From assembly GCA_947495035.1 (NCBI GenBank), contig CANLXI010000002.1:1-64000 (forward strand): 64,000 nucleotides of DNA, written 5' to 3'. The stretch comes from an uncultured Granulosicoccus sp. (GTDB lineage: Bacteria; Pseudomonadota; Gammaproteobacteria; Granulosicoccales; Granulosicoccaceae). The notes beneath the pieces were generated by a model. The model ran no database searches. It saw nothing but the letters and a program-made list of their open reading frames with translations, and was not told the origin of the DNA. The position numbers were made by a program, and so were the translations under genes. Shown here in pieces: positions 6,897 through 16,139 of the stretch (the first letter of the stretch is position 1; each line of letters opens with the position of its first letter).

Positions 6897-9716
6897 ATGA
6901 GATGCTATCACTGCACCGAGCAGGTGCTCGAGCCCGAACGCTGGCAGGTCGACTTCGATGATGCGAGCCACGATGTCTGCTGTGCCGGTTGCCAGGCGGT
7001 GATGCAGGCCATCGTGGATGCCGACCTCGGAGACTACTATCGGTTTCGCAGCGAACCTGCCCTGTTCGGCGTCATACCCGATGATCTGTCCGCTCGTCTG
7101 GACGAGTTGTCCGTGTTTGACGAACCCGAGATCAGCGAGCGCTACCTGCAACCTGTCGATGCGGTCGATGAGACACAGGTTGGCGGAGCGCCTGACCTGG
7201 TCGACCTGAACCTGTCTGTGGAAGGTCTTCGCTGTGGTGCCTGTGTCTGGGTACTGGAGCGCGCCGTTGGTGGCCTGCCTGGTGTCAGTCGTGCCAGTGT
7301 CAATTTCTCCAGTGCTCGGGCCACGGTGCGCTTCGATGCCAAGAAACTGAAGCTGTCGGATATTCTGCTGCGACTGGCGCAGATGGGTTATCAGGGCGTG
7401 CCATTCGATGCACGCGAACGAGAGTTGGCCCTGAAACGCGAATCGCGTGTGTTTCTGCAGCGACTCTTCGTCGCCGGTATTGCCACCATGCAGGTCATGA
7501 TGTATGCCTTACCCGCCTATCTCAGTGGCGATGGCGATATCGATCCGGCTCATGAGCAACTGTTGCGCTGGGCGAGTCTGGTGCTGACCACACCGGTAAT
7601 GCTCTATAGCGCCACCCCTTTTCTGAAGGGGGCCTGGCGCGATCTGTTGCGCCGTCAACCGGGCATGGATGTACCGGTGACCATCGGCATCGTGGCCGCC
7701 TTTCTGGCCAGTGTCTGGGCTACCGTGACAGGCAGAGGCGAGATCTATTTCGACTCGGTGGCCATGTTCGTGTTCCTGCTGCTCGGAGCGCGCTATCTGG
7801 AATGGGCAGCGCGGCGACGTGCCATGCGAGCGGTAGATGATATCAGCCTGGCAGCGCCTGAGACCGCCCAGCGATATGTCGGGGAAGCGCTGGAAGTGGT
7901 GCCGGCGCTGCGGCTGGAAGTGGATGACCTGATTCTGGTCGACAATGGCGAGCGGGTGCCGGTGGATGCAGTGGTGCATGCGGGGCAGAGCTCGGTCAAC
8001 AATGCGCTGGTAACCGGTGAATCGGTACCCATCGTGGTCGGGCCGGGAGACGTGGTTCCGGGTGGCGCCTTGCTGACCGGAGTGCCGATCAGCTTCAGGG
8101 TGTTGCGACGCCAGGCAGCCAGTACCCTGTCCGTCATCGATCGGCTTATCGATCGCGGGGCCAGTGAAAAGCCGCCAACGGTCACACTCACGGACCGCAT
8201 CGCCACGATCTTCATCAGTGTGCTGTTGTTGTTTGCAACCCTGGTCTGGCTGATATGGATGCAACTGGATGCGTCACGGGCGGCCACCACTGCCATTGCG
8301 GTGCTGGTGGTGTCCTGTCCCTGCGCCCTGTCGCTGGCCACGCCCGCAGCGATGGCTGCGGCCACGGGTGATCTGTTACGGCGGCGTTTGCTGATTACCC
8401 GTGGGCATGCGATTGAAGCACTGTCGCAGGTCAGCGACGTGGTATTTGACAAGACTGGCACTCTGACCACGGGCAAGCCGGTTGTCAGTGACGTTCAGGT
8501 GGCTGATGGCGAGGCGCGACTGCGGGTGCTGCAACTGGCTGCTGCTCTGGAGCAGGGCTCCACGCATCCGCATGCTCATGCCTTGCGACAGGCACGGCTG
8601 GAAGCGCAGGGAAAATGGCTGGAGCAACCGGAGCAACAAGAACAATTGGATGCCCTGACCGAGTTGCAGCGGTGCGGTCTGGTGGCTACTCGCCTGTTGC
8701 ACAGCGCGGGTCATGGTGTGGCGGCCGTGCTGGAAACTGATGACGCAACCCGCATGGGACTGTACCTGGGGTCGGCCAGATGGTGTGGCCTGTCCCCGCA
8801 CGATATGCAGCAGTGGCAGGGGCAGGATGGTACAGAGGCGCAGGCTGCCAGCGAGGTGTACCTGGTTCTGCGACCCGTCGAAGACGGTGAGCATCCTGTT
8901 GAAGACAGCGCTACGGAGCTGGTGAGCGTTGCGGAACAGCTTGCAGAGAAGGCTACGGAGAGTGCTTCGAAGTGCGCTCGGGATAACGGCGCGGAAAAAA
9001 CCACGGAGAAAACCACGGCGAATGACACGGGTAACGCTACAAGTAACGCCACAGGTAACGACACGGAGAAAGCCACTGAGAACGTGGCAGAGATCCGCAT
9101 TTTGGCGCGCTTTCTGATCACGGACGCGCTGCGCATCGAAGCGCCGGCTCTGGTGACACGGTTGCAGCAGAAGGGCTTGACGGTGCATCTGTTATCGGGT
9201 GATCGATTGCCTGCGGTACGCCAGGCGGCAAGAACACTGGGTATCGAACGGTATTCTGCAGGCATGACGCCCGCAGACAAGCAAGCGGCCGTCGCCGACT
9301 TGCAGGCGACGGGTGCAACCGTGTTGATGGTCGGTGATGGCATCAACGATGCGCCGGTGCTGGCCAGCGCCGATGTCTCGCTGGCCGCCGGTGATGCGAC
9401 AGCGTTGGCGCGTACGGCCGCCGATGTAATCTCCCTGTTGCCGGGCCTGGAGGGGCTCGAGGAATTGTTGGACAAATCCGTGCAGACCTTGCGTATCGTG
9501 CGTCAGAACCTGTGGTGGGCGGCACTGTACAATCTGACGGCCATCCCCTTGGCAGCGCTGGGGCTGGTGCCGCCCTGGGCTGCTGCCATCGGCATGGCCG
9601 GTAGCTCACTGCTGGTGGTGGCCAATGCCCAGCGGCTCTGGACTCGTGGCAGAACGCTGTCTGCGGATACCAATCCTTCACCGAGAATCCGCCTGTGGAA
9701 TCGCTATTCCTGCTGA
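6897..9716 (+). CDS. ccoI: copper-exporting P1B-type ATPase of cbb3 oxidase assembly
   Basis: CcoI (FixI) moves copper across the inner membrane for the CuB centre of cbb3 oxidase. The 939-residue protein has an N-terminal Cys-rich module (Cys3/Cys6, then CCAGC), a heavy-metal domain with Cys113-x2-Cys116, the transmembrane CPC motif at 474-476 in SCPCALSLATPAA, the phosphorylated Asp518 in DKTGT, and GDGINDAP at about 813. It is 100 or more residues longer than usual. Much of the excess is a Thr/Asn/Glu/Lys-rich low-complexity stretch at about 674-731 in the cytoplasmic loop. It overlaps ccoS by 22 bp. Confidence 0.95.
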   Translation: MRCYHCTEQVLEPERWQVDFDDASHDVCCAGCQAVMQAIVDADLGDYYRFRSEPALFGVIPDDLSARLDELSVFDEPEISERYLQPVDAVDETQVGGAPDLVDLNLSVEGLRCGACVWVLERAVGGLPGVSRASVNFSSARATVRFDAKKLKLSDILLRLAQMGYQGVPFDARERELALKRESRVFLQRLFVAGIATMQVMMYALPAYLSGDGDIDPAHEQLLRWASLVLTTPVMLYSATPFLKGAWRDLLRRQPGMDVPVTIGIVAAFLASVWATVTGRGEIYFDSVAMFVFLLLGARYLEWAARRRAMRAVDDISLAAPETAQRYVGEALEVVPALRLEVDDLILVDNGERVPVDAVVHAGQSSVNNALVTGESVPIVVGPGDVVPGGALLTGVPISFRVLRRQAASTLSVIDRLIDRGASEKPPTVTLTDRIATIFISVLLLFATLVWLIWMQLDASRAATTAIAVLVVSCPCALSLATPAAMAAATGDLLRRRLLITRGHAIEALSQVSDVVFDKTGTLTTGKPVVSDVQVADGEARLRVLQLAAALEQGSTHPHAHALRQARLEAQGKWLEQPEQQEQLDALTELQRCGLVATRLLHSAGHGVAAVLETDDATRMGLYLGSARWCGLSPHDMQQWQGQDGTEAQAASEVYLVLRPVEDGEHPVEDSATELVSVAEQLAEKATESASKCARDNGAEKTTEKTTANDTGNATSNATGNDTEKATENVAEIRILARFLITDALRIEAPALVTRLQQKGLTVHLLSGDRLPAVRQAARTLGIERYSAGMTPADKQAAVADLQATGATVLMVGDGINDAPVLASADVSLAAGDATALARTAADVISLLPGLEGLEELLDKSVQTLRIVRQNLWWAALYNLTAIPLAALGLVPPWAAAIGMAGSSLLVVANAQRLWTRGRTLSADTNPSPRIRLWNRYSC
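8919..9092 (+). repeat. low-complexity insert inside ccoI
   Basis: This stretch encodes repeated short blocks such as EKTTEKTT, NDTGNATSNATG and NDTEKATEN. At the DNA level it holds degenerate repeats around ACGGAGAAA and GGTAACG. It keeps the reading frame between the nucleotide-binding region and the hinge motifs, so it looks like an expanded surface loop that leaves the catalytic motifs intact. Confidence 0.7.
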
Positions 9717-9970
9717 TACCTTTATCCATCCTAGCAGTCGGCGTGGCGGTTGCCGTGTTTTTCTGGATGAATCACGACGGCCAGTTCGATGATGACCAGG
9801 GGCCGGCCTGGAGCATACTGCTGGACGATGATCGGCCGGATGCCGAAACATCGACCGAGGACACAGTGGCAAATGCCAAGGACGCAGATTCAGCGACGGC
9901 CAGCGATGACAGGGACACGCTTGCACAGGCTGAAGAATCGCCGAATACAGGCAACGGCTCAGCGCTGTGA
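9695..9970 (+). CDS. ccoS: cbb3-type oxidase assembly protein CcoS
   Basis: CcoS is a small inner-membrane protein needed to insert cofactors into cbb3 oxidase. The 91-residue product has one N-terminal transmembrane helix (residues 4-25) followed by the family signature FFWMNHDGQFDDDQGPAW. The start is a GTG inside the end of ccoI (22-bp overlap), consistent with translational coupling. It is longer than the usual 45-70 residues because of an acidic, Ala/Thr/Asp-rich C-terminal tail of about 45 residues with no recognised role. Confidence 0.9.
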   Translation: MESLFLLIPLSILAVGVAVAVFFWMNHDGQFDDDQGPAWSILLDDDRPDAETSTEDTVANAKDADSATASDDRDTLAQAEESPNTGNGSAL

Positions 9971-10088
9971 GTCATCGATCGACGCAGGTCGTGTCACACT
10001 GACGCAGCCGAGAGTCAGCTTGGCAGACGCAGGTCACAGGTGTTGTGACGGAAATCCGGCACCTGCCGAGCGCGAGTGGACACTGTCG

Positions 10089-10102
10089 TTGATGTAGATC
10101 AA
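10089..10102. promoter_or_regulatory. FNR/ANR box of the ccoNOQP promoter
   Basis: TTGAT-GTAG-ATCAA is a perfect FNR consensus. Its centre (10095.5) is 41.5 bp before 10137, and a -10-like TACCAT lies at 10125-10130, the class II geometry. This predicts oxygen-limited induction of ccoN with a leader of about 127 nt. Confidence 0.85.
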
Positions 10103-10263
10103 GTGCTCGTGACAGGCAGCCACGTACCATCATGTCGTTGGCATTTGCCATGCCTCCCGATTTTCACTCTGACACGGCAATCGTGCTGACAGGCATCTGC
10201 CCGAACCAGCACAGGGTCAGGATGAGAACAGGGGATCGAATTCACGCTGAGGGTTGCGATTAG

Positions 10264-11790
10264 ATGAGTACTACCATGAACGAGGCGGCGGCACTGGTCG
10301 ACTCTGAGCGGGAGGACTTGCAGGTAGAAAGCAAGGACACCTACAACTATAAAGTGGTGCGCCAGTTTGCGGTCATGACCGTGGTCTGGGGTGTTGTCGG
10401 CATGCTGGTTGGCGTCATCATCGCCGCGCAATTGACCTGGCCGGAGCTCAATGGCGGCGTGCCATGGATCAGTTTCGGACGCTTGCGGCCACTGCATACC
10501 AATGCGGTCATCTTCGCCTTTGGCGGCAGCGCCCTGTTTGCCACGGGTTACTATGTGGTACAGCGCACCTGCCAGGCACGACTCTGGGGGGGCTGGCTGG
10601 TTCCGTTCACGTTCTGGGGTTGGCAGGCAGTCATCGTTCTGGCAGCAATCACCTTGCCACTGGGAATCACCCAGTCGAAGGAATACGCGGAGCTCGAATG
10701 GCCCATCGATGTCCTGATCGCGCTGGTCTGGGTCGCATTCGCCCTGGTGTTCTTTGGCACCATCGTCAAGCGCAAGACCCCGCATATCTATGTCGCCAAC
10801 TGGTTCTATGGCGGCTACATTCTTGCGGTTGCGGTTCTGCACATCGTCAACAGTGCCGCGGTACCTGTCACCATGGGCAAGTCCTACTCCGCTTATGCCG
10901 GTGTGCAGGATGCCATGGTGCAGTGGTGGTACGGCCATAACGCTGTAGGCTTCTTCCTGACAGCGGGCTTTCTGGGAATGATGTACTACTTCATCCCGAA
11001 GCAGGCGGGACGTCCGATCTACTCCTATCGCTTGTCCATCGTGCATTTCTGGGCATTGATCTTCACCTATATGTGGGCCGGTCCGCATCACTTGCATTAC
11101 ACCGCGCTGCCTGACTGGACACAATCGGTTGGCATGGTGTTTTCGCTGATTCTGCTGGCGCCCAGCTGGGGTGGCATGATCAACGGCATCATGACGCTCT
11201 CGGGTGCCTGGCACAAACTGCGTACCGATCCGATCCTGAAATTCCTGATCGTTTCCCTGTCGTTCTACGGCATGTCGACCTTCGAAGGTCCGATGATGGC
11301 GATCAAGACAGTCAATGCGCTGTCTCACTATACGGACTGGACCATCGGGCACGTGCATTCCGGTGCGCTGGGTTGGGTTGGCATGATCACCATGGGCTCC
11401 ATCTACTACCTGATTCCGCGTCTGTTCGGTCGAACCCGCATGTACAGCGTCAGGCTCATCGAGATCCACTTCTGGATTGCAACCCTGGGTATCGTTCTGT
11501 ATATCGCCGCCATGTGGATCGCCGGTGTCATGCAGGGGCTGATGTGGCGTGCCACCAACCCTGACGGAACGCTGGTCTATGCCTTCATCGAAGCGGTCAA
11601 GGCAACTCATCCGTACTTCATGATGCGTTTCTTCGGTGGTCTGCTGTACCTGAGCGGCATGTTGTTGATGCTCTACAACATGATCATGACCATTCGCCAG
11701 GGCAAGAACGCGGTTGCGGCAATTCCCGTTACTCAATCCGGACATGGACACGGTGCAGCCCCTGCGGCCGCCACCGTCGCCCAGTCCTGA
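10264..11790 (+). CDS. ccoN: cytochrome cbb3 oxidase subunit I
   Basis: CcoN is the catalytic subunit, with low-spin haem b and the haem b3-CuB site that reduces oxygen and pumps protons. The 508-residue protein has about twelve hydrophobic segments. Candidate metal ligands are His78 (RPLHTN), His275-His276 (GPHHLHY), His363 and His365 (GHVHSG), and the His in [10 protein letters not shown]. An N-terminal cytoplasmic extension of about 28 residues and a His/Ala-rich tail make it slightly long. It is first in ccoNOQP, 162 bp after an FNR box, and 24 bp before ccoO. Confidence 0.97.
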   Translation: MSTTMNEAAALVDSEREDLQVESKDTYNYKVVRQFAVMTVVWGVVGMLVGVIIAAQLTWPELNGGVPWISFGRLRPLHTNAVIFAFGGSALFATGYYVVQRTCQARLWGGWLVPFTFWGWQAVIVLAAITLPLGITQSKEYAELEWPIDVLIALVWVAFALVFFGTIVKRKTPHIYVANWFYGGYILAVAVLHIVNSAAVPVTMGKSYSAYAGVQDAMVQWWYGHNAVGFFLTAGFLGMMYYFIPKQAGRPIYSYRLSIVHFWALIFTYMWAGPHHLHYTALPDWTQSVGMVFSLILLAPSWGGMINGIMTLSGAWHKLRTDPILKFLIVSLSFYGMSTFEGPMMAIKTVNALSHYTDWTIGHVHSGALGWVGMITMGSIYYLIPRLFGRTRMYSVRLIEIHFWIATLGIVLYIAAMWIAGVMQGLMWRATNPDGTLVYAFIEAVKATHPYFMMRFFGGLLYLSGMLLMLYNMIMTIRQGKNAVAAIPVTQSGHGHGAAPAAATVAQS

Positions 11791-11814
11791 ACCCGGCAAA
11801 GACGAGACTGAAAC

Positions 11815-12429
11815 ATGAAAGTGACACACGAACTGGTCGAGAAGAACATCGGCCTGATGGTGATCCTGATCGTCCTGGTCATCTCCGTCGGTGGCCTGGT
11901 GGAGATCGTTCCATTGTTCTACCAGAAGTCCACCACCGAAGCGGTTGCCGGACTTGAACCCTACGATGCCATGCAACTGACGGGAAGGGATATCTATGTC
12001 AGAGAAGGTTGCTATAACTGCCACTCGCAGATGATTCGCCCGTTTCGCGCGGAAACCGAACGCTACGGACCTTATTCCGTCGCCGGCGAGTTTGTCTATG
12101 ATCGACCGTTCCAGTGGGGTAGCAAGCGCACCGGACCGGACTTGCATCGAGTGGGTGGTCGCTATACCGACGAATGGCACAGGGTCCACATGAACAATCC
12201 ACGTGATCTGGTGCCTGAATCCGTCATGCCTGCCTACCCATGGCTGGAGAAGACGGCACTCAAGCCCTCGGGTATCACGAAGAAGATGGAAGTGTTGCGC
12301 ATGCTGGGACATCCCTACAGTCAGGAGCAGATCGATGCGGCGCCTGCAGAGCTGGAAGGCAAGAACGAGCTGGATGCCCTGATCGCCTATCTGCAGATAT
12401 TGGGTACTGCGGGACGAGGAGTGCAGTAA
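11815..12429 (+). CDS. ccoO: cytochrome cbb3 oxidase subunit II, monohaem
   Basis: CcoO is a membrane-anchored monohaem cytochrome c that passes electrons from CcoP to CcoN. The 204-residue protein has one N-terminal transmembrane helix (about 12-35) and a periplasmic domain with the haem motif Cys66-x2-Cys69-His70 in [13 protein letters not shown]. Methionines in [10 protein letters not shown] supply the likely sixth ligand. Its stop overlaps the ccoQ start in TAATG. Confidence 0.97.
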   Translation: MKVTHELVEKNIGLMVILIVLVISVGGLVEIVPLFYQKSTTEAVAGLEPYDAMQLTGRDIYVREGCYNCHSQMIRPFRAETERYGPYSVAGEFVYDRPFQWGSKRTGPDLHRVGGRYTDEWHRVHMNNPRDLVPESVMPAYPWLEKTALKPSGITKKMEVLRMLGHPYSQEQIDAAPAELEGKNELDALIAYLQILGTAGRGVQ

Positions 12430-12686
12430 TGGGTATCACGGACATGAGAGTCATTGTCACTGTCGTCAGTTTCGTTGTCTTTCTGCTGATTGTGCTCTGG
12501 GCCTACAGCGGGCGTCAGAAGAAGCGATTCGACGAAGCGGCCAATCTGCCGTTCGCCGATGATGACATGCAGGAAAAGACGGTTGCCCAGTGGCAGGCTG
12601 CCAACGAGAACATGAATACCGATAAACCATCTGCCAGCCAGTCAGCGGGCAATACAGCATCAGATAAGGAGGCGTCGCATGGCTGA
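12429..12686 (+). CDS. ccoQ: cbb3 oxidase small subunit CcoQ
   Basis: CcoQ is a single-span subunit that stabilises the oxidase, especially the CcoP interaction. This 85-residue protein has a transmembrane helix at about residues 8-27, a basic GRQKKRFDEAA segment and the typical LPFADDD motif. The C-terminal tail is longer than the usual 50-60 residues and rich in Asn, Ser and Ala. The start (ATG in TAATG) overlaps the end of ccoO, and its end overlaps ccoP by 8 bp. Confidence 0.9.
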   Translation: MGITDMRVIVTVVSFVVFLLIVLWAYSGRQKKRFDEAANLPFADDDMQEKTVAQWQAANENMNTDKPSASQSAGNTASDKEASHG

Positions 12687-13614
12687 TTTCCTGAGTGGCT
12701 TCTGGAGTCACTATGTAAGCATCATCACGATCGTTTCCATTGTTGCCTGTTTTCTGTTGGCCTTTCTGACGTCGCGGGCAAAACTGCCACCACCGGTAAA
12801 CGGTGAGGTGGAAACGACCGGGCATGTCTGGGATGGTGATCTGGCAGAGCTGAACAATCCTTTGCCGCGCTGGTGGTTGTATCTGTTCTACATCACGTGC
12901 ATCTTCTCGGCAGGCTATCTGATCCTGTATCCCGGTCTGGGCTCCTTCGATGGCGTGCTGAACTGGTCGGCTGCCGGTCAGTACGAGGAAGAAGTGGCAA
13001 GCATGGACGAGGTGACGGCGCCATTGTTTGCCGAGTATCTGGCTCAGGATATCCCTGCCGTGGCCGCCAATCCTGATGCGGTCGCCATGGGGGAGCGTCT
13101 GTTTCTGACCTACTGCAGCCAGTGTCATGGTTCGGATGCCAGGGGCAGTCGTTCCTTTCCCAACCTGGCCGACAACGACTGGTTGGGTGCGGGTACCCCG
13201 GAACACATCAAGAATACGGTGCTCAATGGTCGCAATGCCGTGATGCCGCCCATGATGGCCGCCATCGGCAATACACCCGAAGACGTCACTGCCATGGCCA
13301 ATTACGTGCTGTCGCTGTCCGATAGCCGGCACGACGCGGCGCTGGCCGAGAAGGCCAAACCGAGGTTTGCCGTCTGTGGCGCCTGTCATGGCATGGACGG
13401 CAAGGGCAATCCGGCCGTGGGTGCCCCCAATCTGACGGATGATATCTGGCTGTATGGTGGTTCGCTGTCGTCTGTCGAGTACGCCATCAGCAATGGCTTC
13501 AACAACCGCATGCCGGCATTCGGAGAACTGCTGGGTGAAGGCAAGGCCCATGTGGTCGCAGCCTATATCTGGAGTCTGTCCAACTCGCCGGAGAAGACGG
13601 CATCAGCCAACTAG
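12679..13614 (+). CDS. ccoP: cytochrome cbb3 oxidase subunit III, dihaem
   Basis: CcoP is a dihaem cytochrome c that receives electrons from soluble cytochromes. The 311-residue protein has two hydrophobic N-terminal segments (about 8-30 and 65-85) around the family motif HVWDGDLAELNNPLPRWW. Two c-type haem sites follow, CSQCH at 146-150 and CGACH at 233-237. The two-helix N-terminus is the form used to anchor CcoP in many proteobacteria. It is the last gene of the NOQP set, followed by hairpins and then ccoG. Confidence 0.97.
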   Translation: MADFLSGFWSHYVSIITIVSIVACFLLAFLTSRAKLPPPVNGEVETTGHVWDGDLAELNNPLPRWWLYLFYITCIFSAGYLILYPGLGSFDGVLNWSAAGQYEEEVASMDEVTAPLFAEYLAQDIPAVAANPDAVAMGERLFLTYCSQCHGSDARGSRSFPNLADNDWLGAGTPEHIKNTVLNGRNAVMPPMMAAIGNTPEDVTAMANYVLSLSDSRHDAALAEKAKPRFAVCGACHGMDGKGNPAVGAPNLTDDIWLYGGSLSSVEYAISNGFNNRMPAFGELLGEGKAHVVAAYIWSLSNSPEKTASAN

Positions 13615-13659
13615 CCGCTTGCGGCTGACAGGATGACGGTGACCCGAGTGTCGCCGTCA
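13613..13659 (+). terminator. two hairpins between ccoP and ccoG
   Basis: AGCCGC-TT-GCGGCT starts inside the ccoP stop codon, and a second stem (TGACGGTGA with TCGCCGTCA) follows. There is no T run. Partial termination or mRNA-end stabilisation between ccoNOQP and ccoGH is more likely than a full stop. Confidence 0.4.
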
Positions 13660-13682
13660 CACCTCAACTGACGGTCACGCAC

Positions 13683-15095
13683 ATGTCCACGACTACAGCT
13701 CCAGGTGGCAAGCAGCAGGAACAGATGCTGCTGGAAGTACGCCGCAAGGTCTACATGCGATCAGTCACGGGGGTATTTGCCCGGTGGCGCTGGGCGCTTG
13801 TCTGGTTCACGCAGGTGCTGTTCTACGGCTTGCCCTGGTTGTCCTGGAATGATCGTCAGGCGGTCTTGTTCGATCTCGGTGCACGCAAGTTTCATATATT
13901 CGGACTGATCCTGTACCCGCAGGATTTCATCTATCTCACGACGCTGCTCATCATCTCGGCCATGTCGCTGTTCCTGTTCACGGCCGTAGCCGGGCGTCTG
14001 TGGTGCGGATTTGCCTGTCCGCAGACGGTCTACACCGAGATCTTCATGTGGATCGAGCGCAAAATCGAGGGTGATCGTTCGCGGCGCATGAAGCTGGACA
14101 AGGCGCCGATGTCTGCCCGCAAGTTTCGCCTGAAGGCTGCCAAGCATGCCGCCTGGATCGCCTTTGCCCTGTGGACGGGCATTACCTTCGTCGGCTATTT
14201 CACGCCCATTCGGGAGATGCTCGGTCAGTTTCTCAGTCTGTCACTGGGGCCATGGCAGATGTTCTGGATCGTGTTCTACGGTTTTGCCACTTATGGCAAT
14301 GCCGGTTTTCTGCGCGAACAGGTCTGCAAGTACATGTGCCCCTATGCGCGATTTCAGGGGGTCATGTTCGACAACGACACGCTGGTCATCACCTATGAGC
14401 CGGCACGCGGTGAACCCCGCGGGTCACGTTCGAGAAAGAAGGGTGCGGAGGGGCAGGGTGACTGCGTTGATTGCAGTCTGTGCGTGCAGGTCTGCCCGAC
14501 CGGTATCGACATCCGCGATGGACAACAGTATGAGTGTATCGGCTGTGCTGCGTGTATCGATGCCTGCGATCAGGTCATGGAGAAGGTAGGCAGTCCGAAG
14601 GGGCTGATACGGTACGATACGCTCAATGGCATGCAGAACGGCTGGACGCGTGCGCAGCTGCTGAAGCGTGTCTTTCGTCCGCGCATACTCATCTACACGG
14701 TCATCCTGTGGACGATCATCGGTGTCTTGATTGCGCACATCACCACTCGCATGCCCGTCAAGCTGGACGTGATGCGTGATCGTGGAGCACTGTCGCGCGA
14801 GGTCAAGAACGGCGTGATCGAGAATGTCTATCGTCTGAACGTGATCAACAGTGCCGAAAGGGAGCGCACCTTCCGGCTGTCGGTCAGTGGTCTGCCTACG
14901 CTGGCCATCGATACGGACGAGACCATCGAGATGGCCGCGGCTTCAACGAGGACCATCGCCCTGCGCGTGCGTGCCGAACCGGATGCCGGAGACTCGGGCA
15001 GCAATCCGATCACGGTCACTGTCGAGGCCGTGGATGATTCATCGATTCACGAAAGTGCCAGAACCTCCTTCTTTCTGCCTGAACCACTGGAATAG
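13683..15095 (+). CDS. ccoG: cbb3 oxidase accessory protein CcoG (FixG/RdxA)
   Basis: CcoG is a membrane iron-sulfur protein implicated in copper reduction during cbb3 assembly. The 470-residue protein has about five hydrophobic segments and a conserved LWCGFACPQTVYTE block. Two ferredoxin-type 4Fe-4S motifs follow: one starts at Cys261 (CVDCSLCVQVCPTG) and the other at Cys285 (CIGCAACIDACD). An Ig-like C-terminal domain occupies about 375-470. Gene order ccoNOQP-ccoG-ccoH is the common one. It is separated from ccoP by 68 bp and from ccoH by 12 bp. Confidence 0.95.
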   Translation: MSTTTAPGGKQQEQMLLEVRRKVYMRSVTGVFARWRWALVWFTQVLFYGLPWLSWNDRQAVLFDLGARKFHIFGLILYPQDFIYLTTLLIISAMSLFLFTAVAGRLWCGFACPQTVYTEIFMWIERKIEGDRSRRMKLDKAPMSARKFRLKAAKHAAWIAFALWTGITFVGYFTPIREMLGQFLSLSLGPWQMFWIVFYGFATYGNAGFLREQVCKYMCPYARFQGVMFDNDTLVITYEPARGEPRGSRSRKKGAEGQGDCVDCSLCVQVCPTGIDIRDGQQYECIGCAACIDACDQVMEKVGSPKGLIRYDTLNGMQNGWTRAQLLKRVFRPRILIYTVILWTIIGVLIAHITTRMPVKLDVMRDRGALSREVKNGVIENVYRLNVINSAERERTFRLSVSGLPTLAIDTDETIEMAAASTRTIALRVRAEPDAGDSGSNPITVTVEAVDDSSIHESARTSFFLPEPLE

Positions 15096-15107
15096 TGAAA
15101 GCCAACC

Positions 15108-15728
15108 ATGGGAATTGCCATCAACGCTTCAATTGACGAAAACGATCGCCAGACCAAGCCCTGGTACCGTTACGGTTGGCCCTGGTTTCTGATCAGCATT
15201 CCTTTCGTGTCGGTCGCATTGGGAGCCATGATGCTGTATCTGGCACTGAGTGCGAACAACTCGCTGGTCGTGGATGACTATTACAAGGAGGGCAAGGGCA
15301 TCAATCTGCGGATCGAGCGTGATCGCACGGCGACCTTGCTGGGGCTGAACGCAACGCTGCGCAGCGCCGATGAAGGTTTGATCATCGATGTCGATCGGCT
15401 CATGCCGACCTTGCCTCCGGAGCTGCATCAGCAGGCCGAGGGTCTGGAAGCGGTTTTCCATTGGCCCCAGGCACTGGTCATGCAGTGGGTGCATGTGACT
15501 CGGGCAGAACTGGATGGCGAAACCGTCCTGCAATCCATCGGCGGCAATCGCTACCTCGCCACCGGCGCCGAATTACCCGAATTCGGCAAGTTCCGCATTC
15601 ATCTGCAGCCCGCCGATCAGGCGCCGTGGCGGCTGGTGAGCAGTCTCGAGGACCTGCACAGCGAAGTGGCTTTGTCCATCACCTACAGAGCACCGGATGA
15701 GGTGTTTAACACGACCGAGTTCAAGTAG
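15108..15728 (+). CDS. ccoH: FixH-family cbb3 assembly protein
   Basis: This 206-residue protein has a single N-terminal transmembrane helix (about 20-45) preceded by the family-like motif KPWYRYGWPWFLISIP, then a periplasmic beta-rich domain. VVDDYYKEGKGIN just after the helix is typical of FixH/CcoH. CcoH is required for stable assembly of cbb3 oxidase. It follows ccoG closely and is read on the same strand, so one transcript is likely. Confidence 0.9.
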   Translation: MGIAINASIDENDRQTKPWYRYGWPWFLISIPFVSVALGAMMLYLALSANNSLVVDDYYKEGKGINLRIERDRTATLLGLNATLRSADEGLIIDVDRLMPTLPPELHQQAEGLEAVFHWPQALVMQWVHVTRAELDGETVLQSIGGNRYLATGAELPEFGKFRIHLQPADQAPWRLVSSLEDLHSEVALSITYRAPDEVFNTTEFK

Positions 15729-15776
15729 ACTAGTGGACTTGGCGCGGTAGTTCTGACCATCTGGAGCGCACTGAAC

Positions 15777-16109
15777 ATGCTGGAATCAAAGGTGTCCACC
15801 GATATACCGCTGGCGTCAGGCAGTCCCGCATCAGACCCGGGACGCAACCTGTTTGTGCGATGTCTGATGCAAGTCGTGTGGCCGGCCTTCGTGGGCGCTG
15901 CCATGACGGTGGGCTTGCTGTTTTCCGTGATCGATCCGATCCAGATCGAGTGGGTCAGTGTGCATCTGGCCGACAACCGGGCTGCGGCCTATACGCTGGC
16001 CTTTCTCGTGTTCTGGGTCATGTTCTCCATCACCTGCTGCCTGACCTGGTATCTGGCCATTACCGAAACGCCCAGGGGGCGACCGGGCGGTGGTCCGGCC
16101 AACCGGTAG
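15777..16109 (+). CDS. uncharacterised two-helix membrane protein at the end of the cco cluster
   Basis: This 110-residue protein has two strong hydrophobic segments (about 31-51 and 70-92) and short polar ends. The second helix contains a Cys-Cys pair (SITCCLTWYLAI). I do not recognise a named family. Its place right after ccoH and before another membrane gene suggests a cluster-specific accessory role, possibly in assembly, but that is only position-based. The ATG at 15777 lies 48 bp after ccoH. Confidence 0.6.
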   Translation: MLESKVSTDIPLASGSPASDPGRNLFVRCLMQVVWPAFVGAAMTVGLLFSVIDPIQIEWVSVHLADNRAAAYTLAFLVFWVMFSITCCLTWYLAITETPRGRPGGGPANR

Positions 16110-16139
16110 TCGTCGCTTCCGGCGTTTCTCGCGCTTGTC

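Noticed and set aside
10099..12312. A 737-codon open frame on the minus strand across ccoN and ccoO
   Set aside because: It is the antisense shadow of two clear oxidase genes, has His/Asp/Gln-rich composition with no fold or motif, and would run against the FNR promoter.
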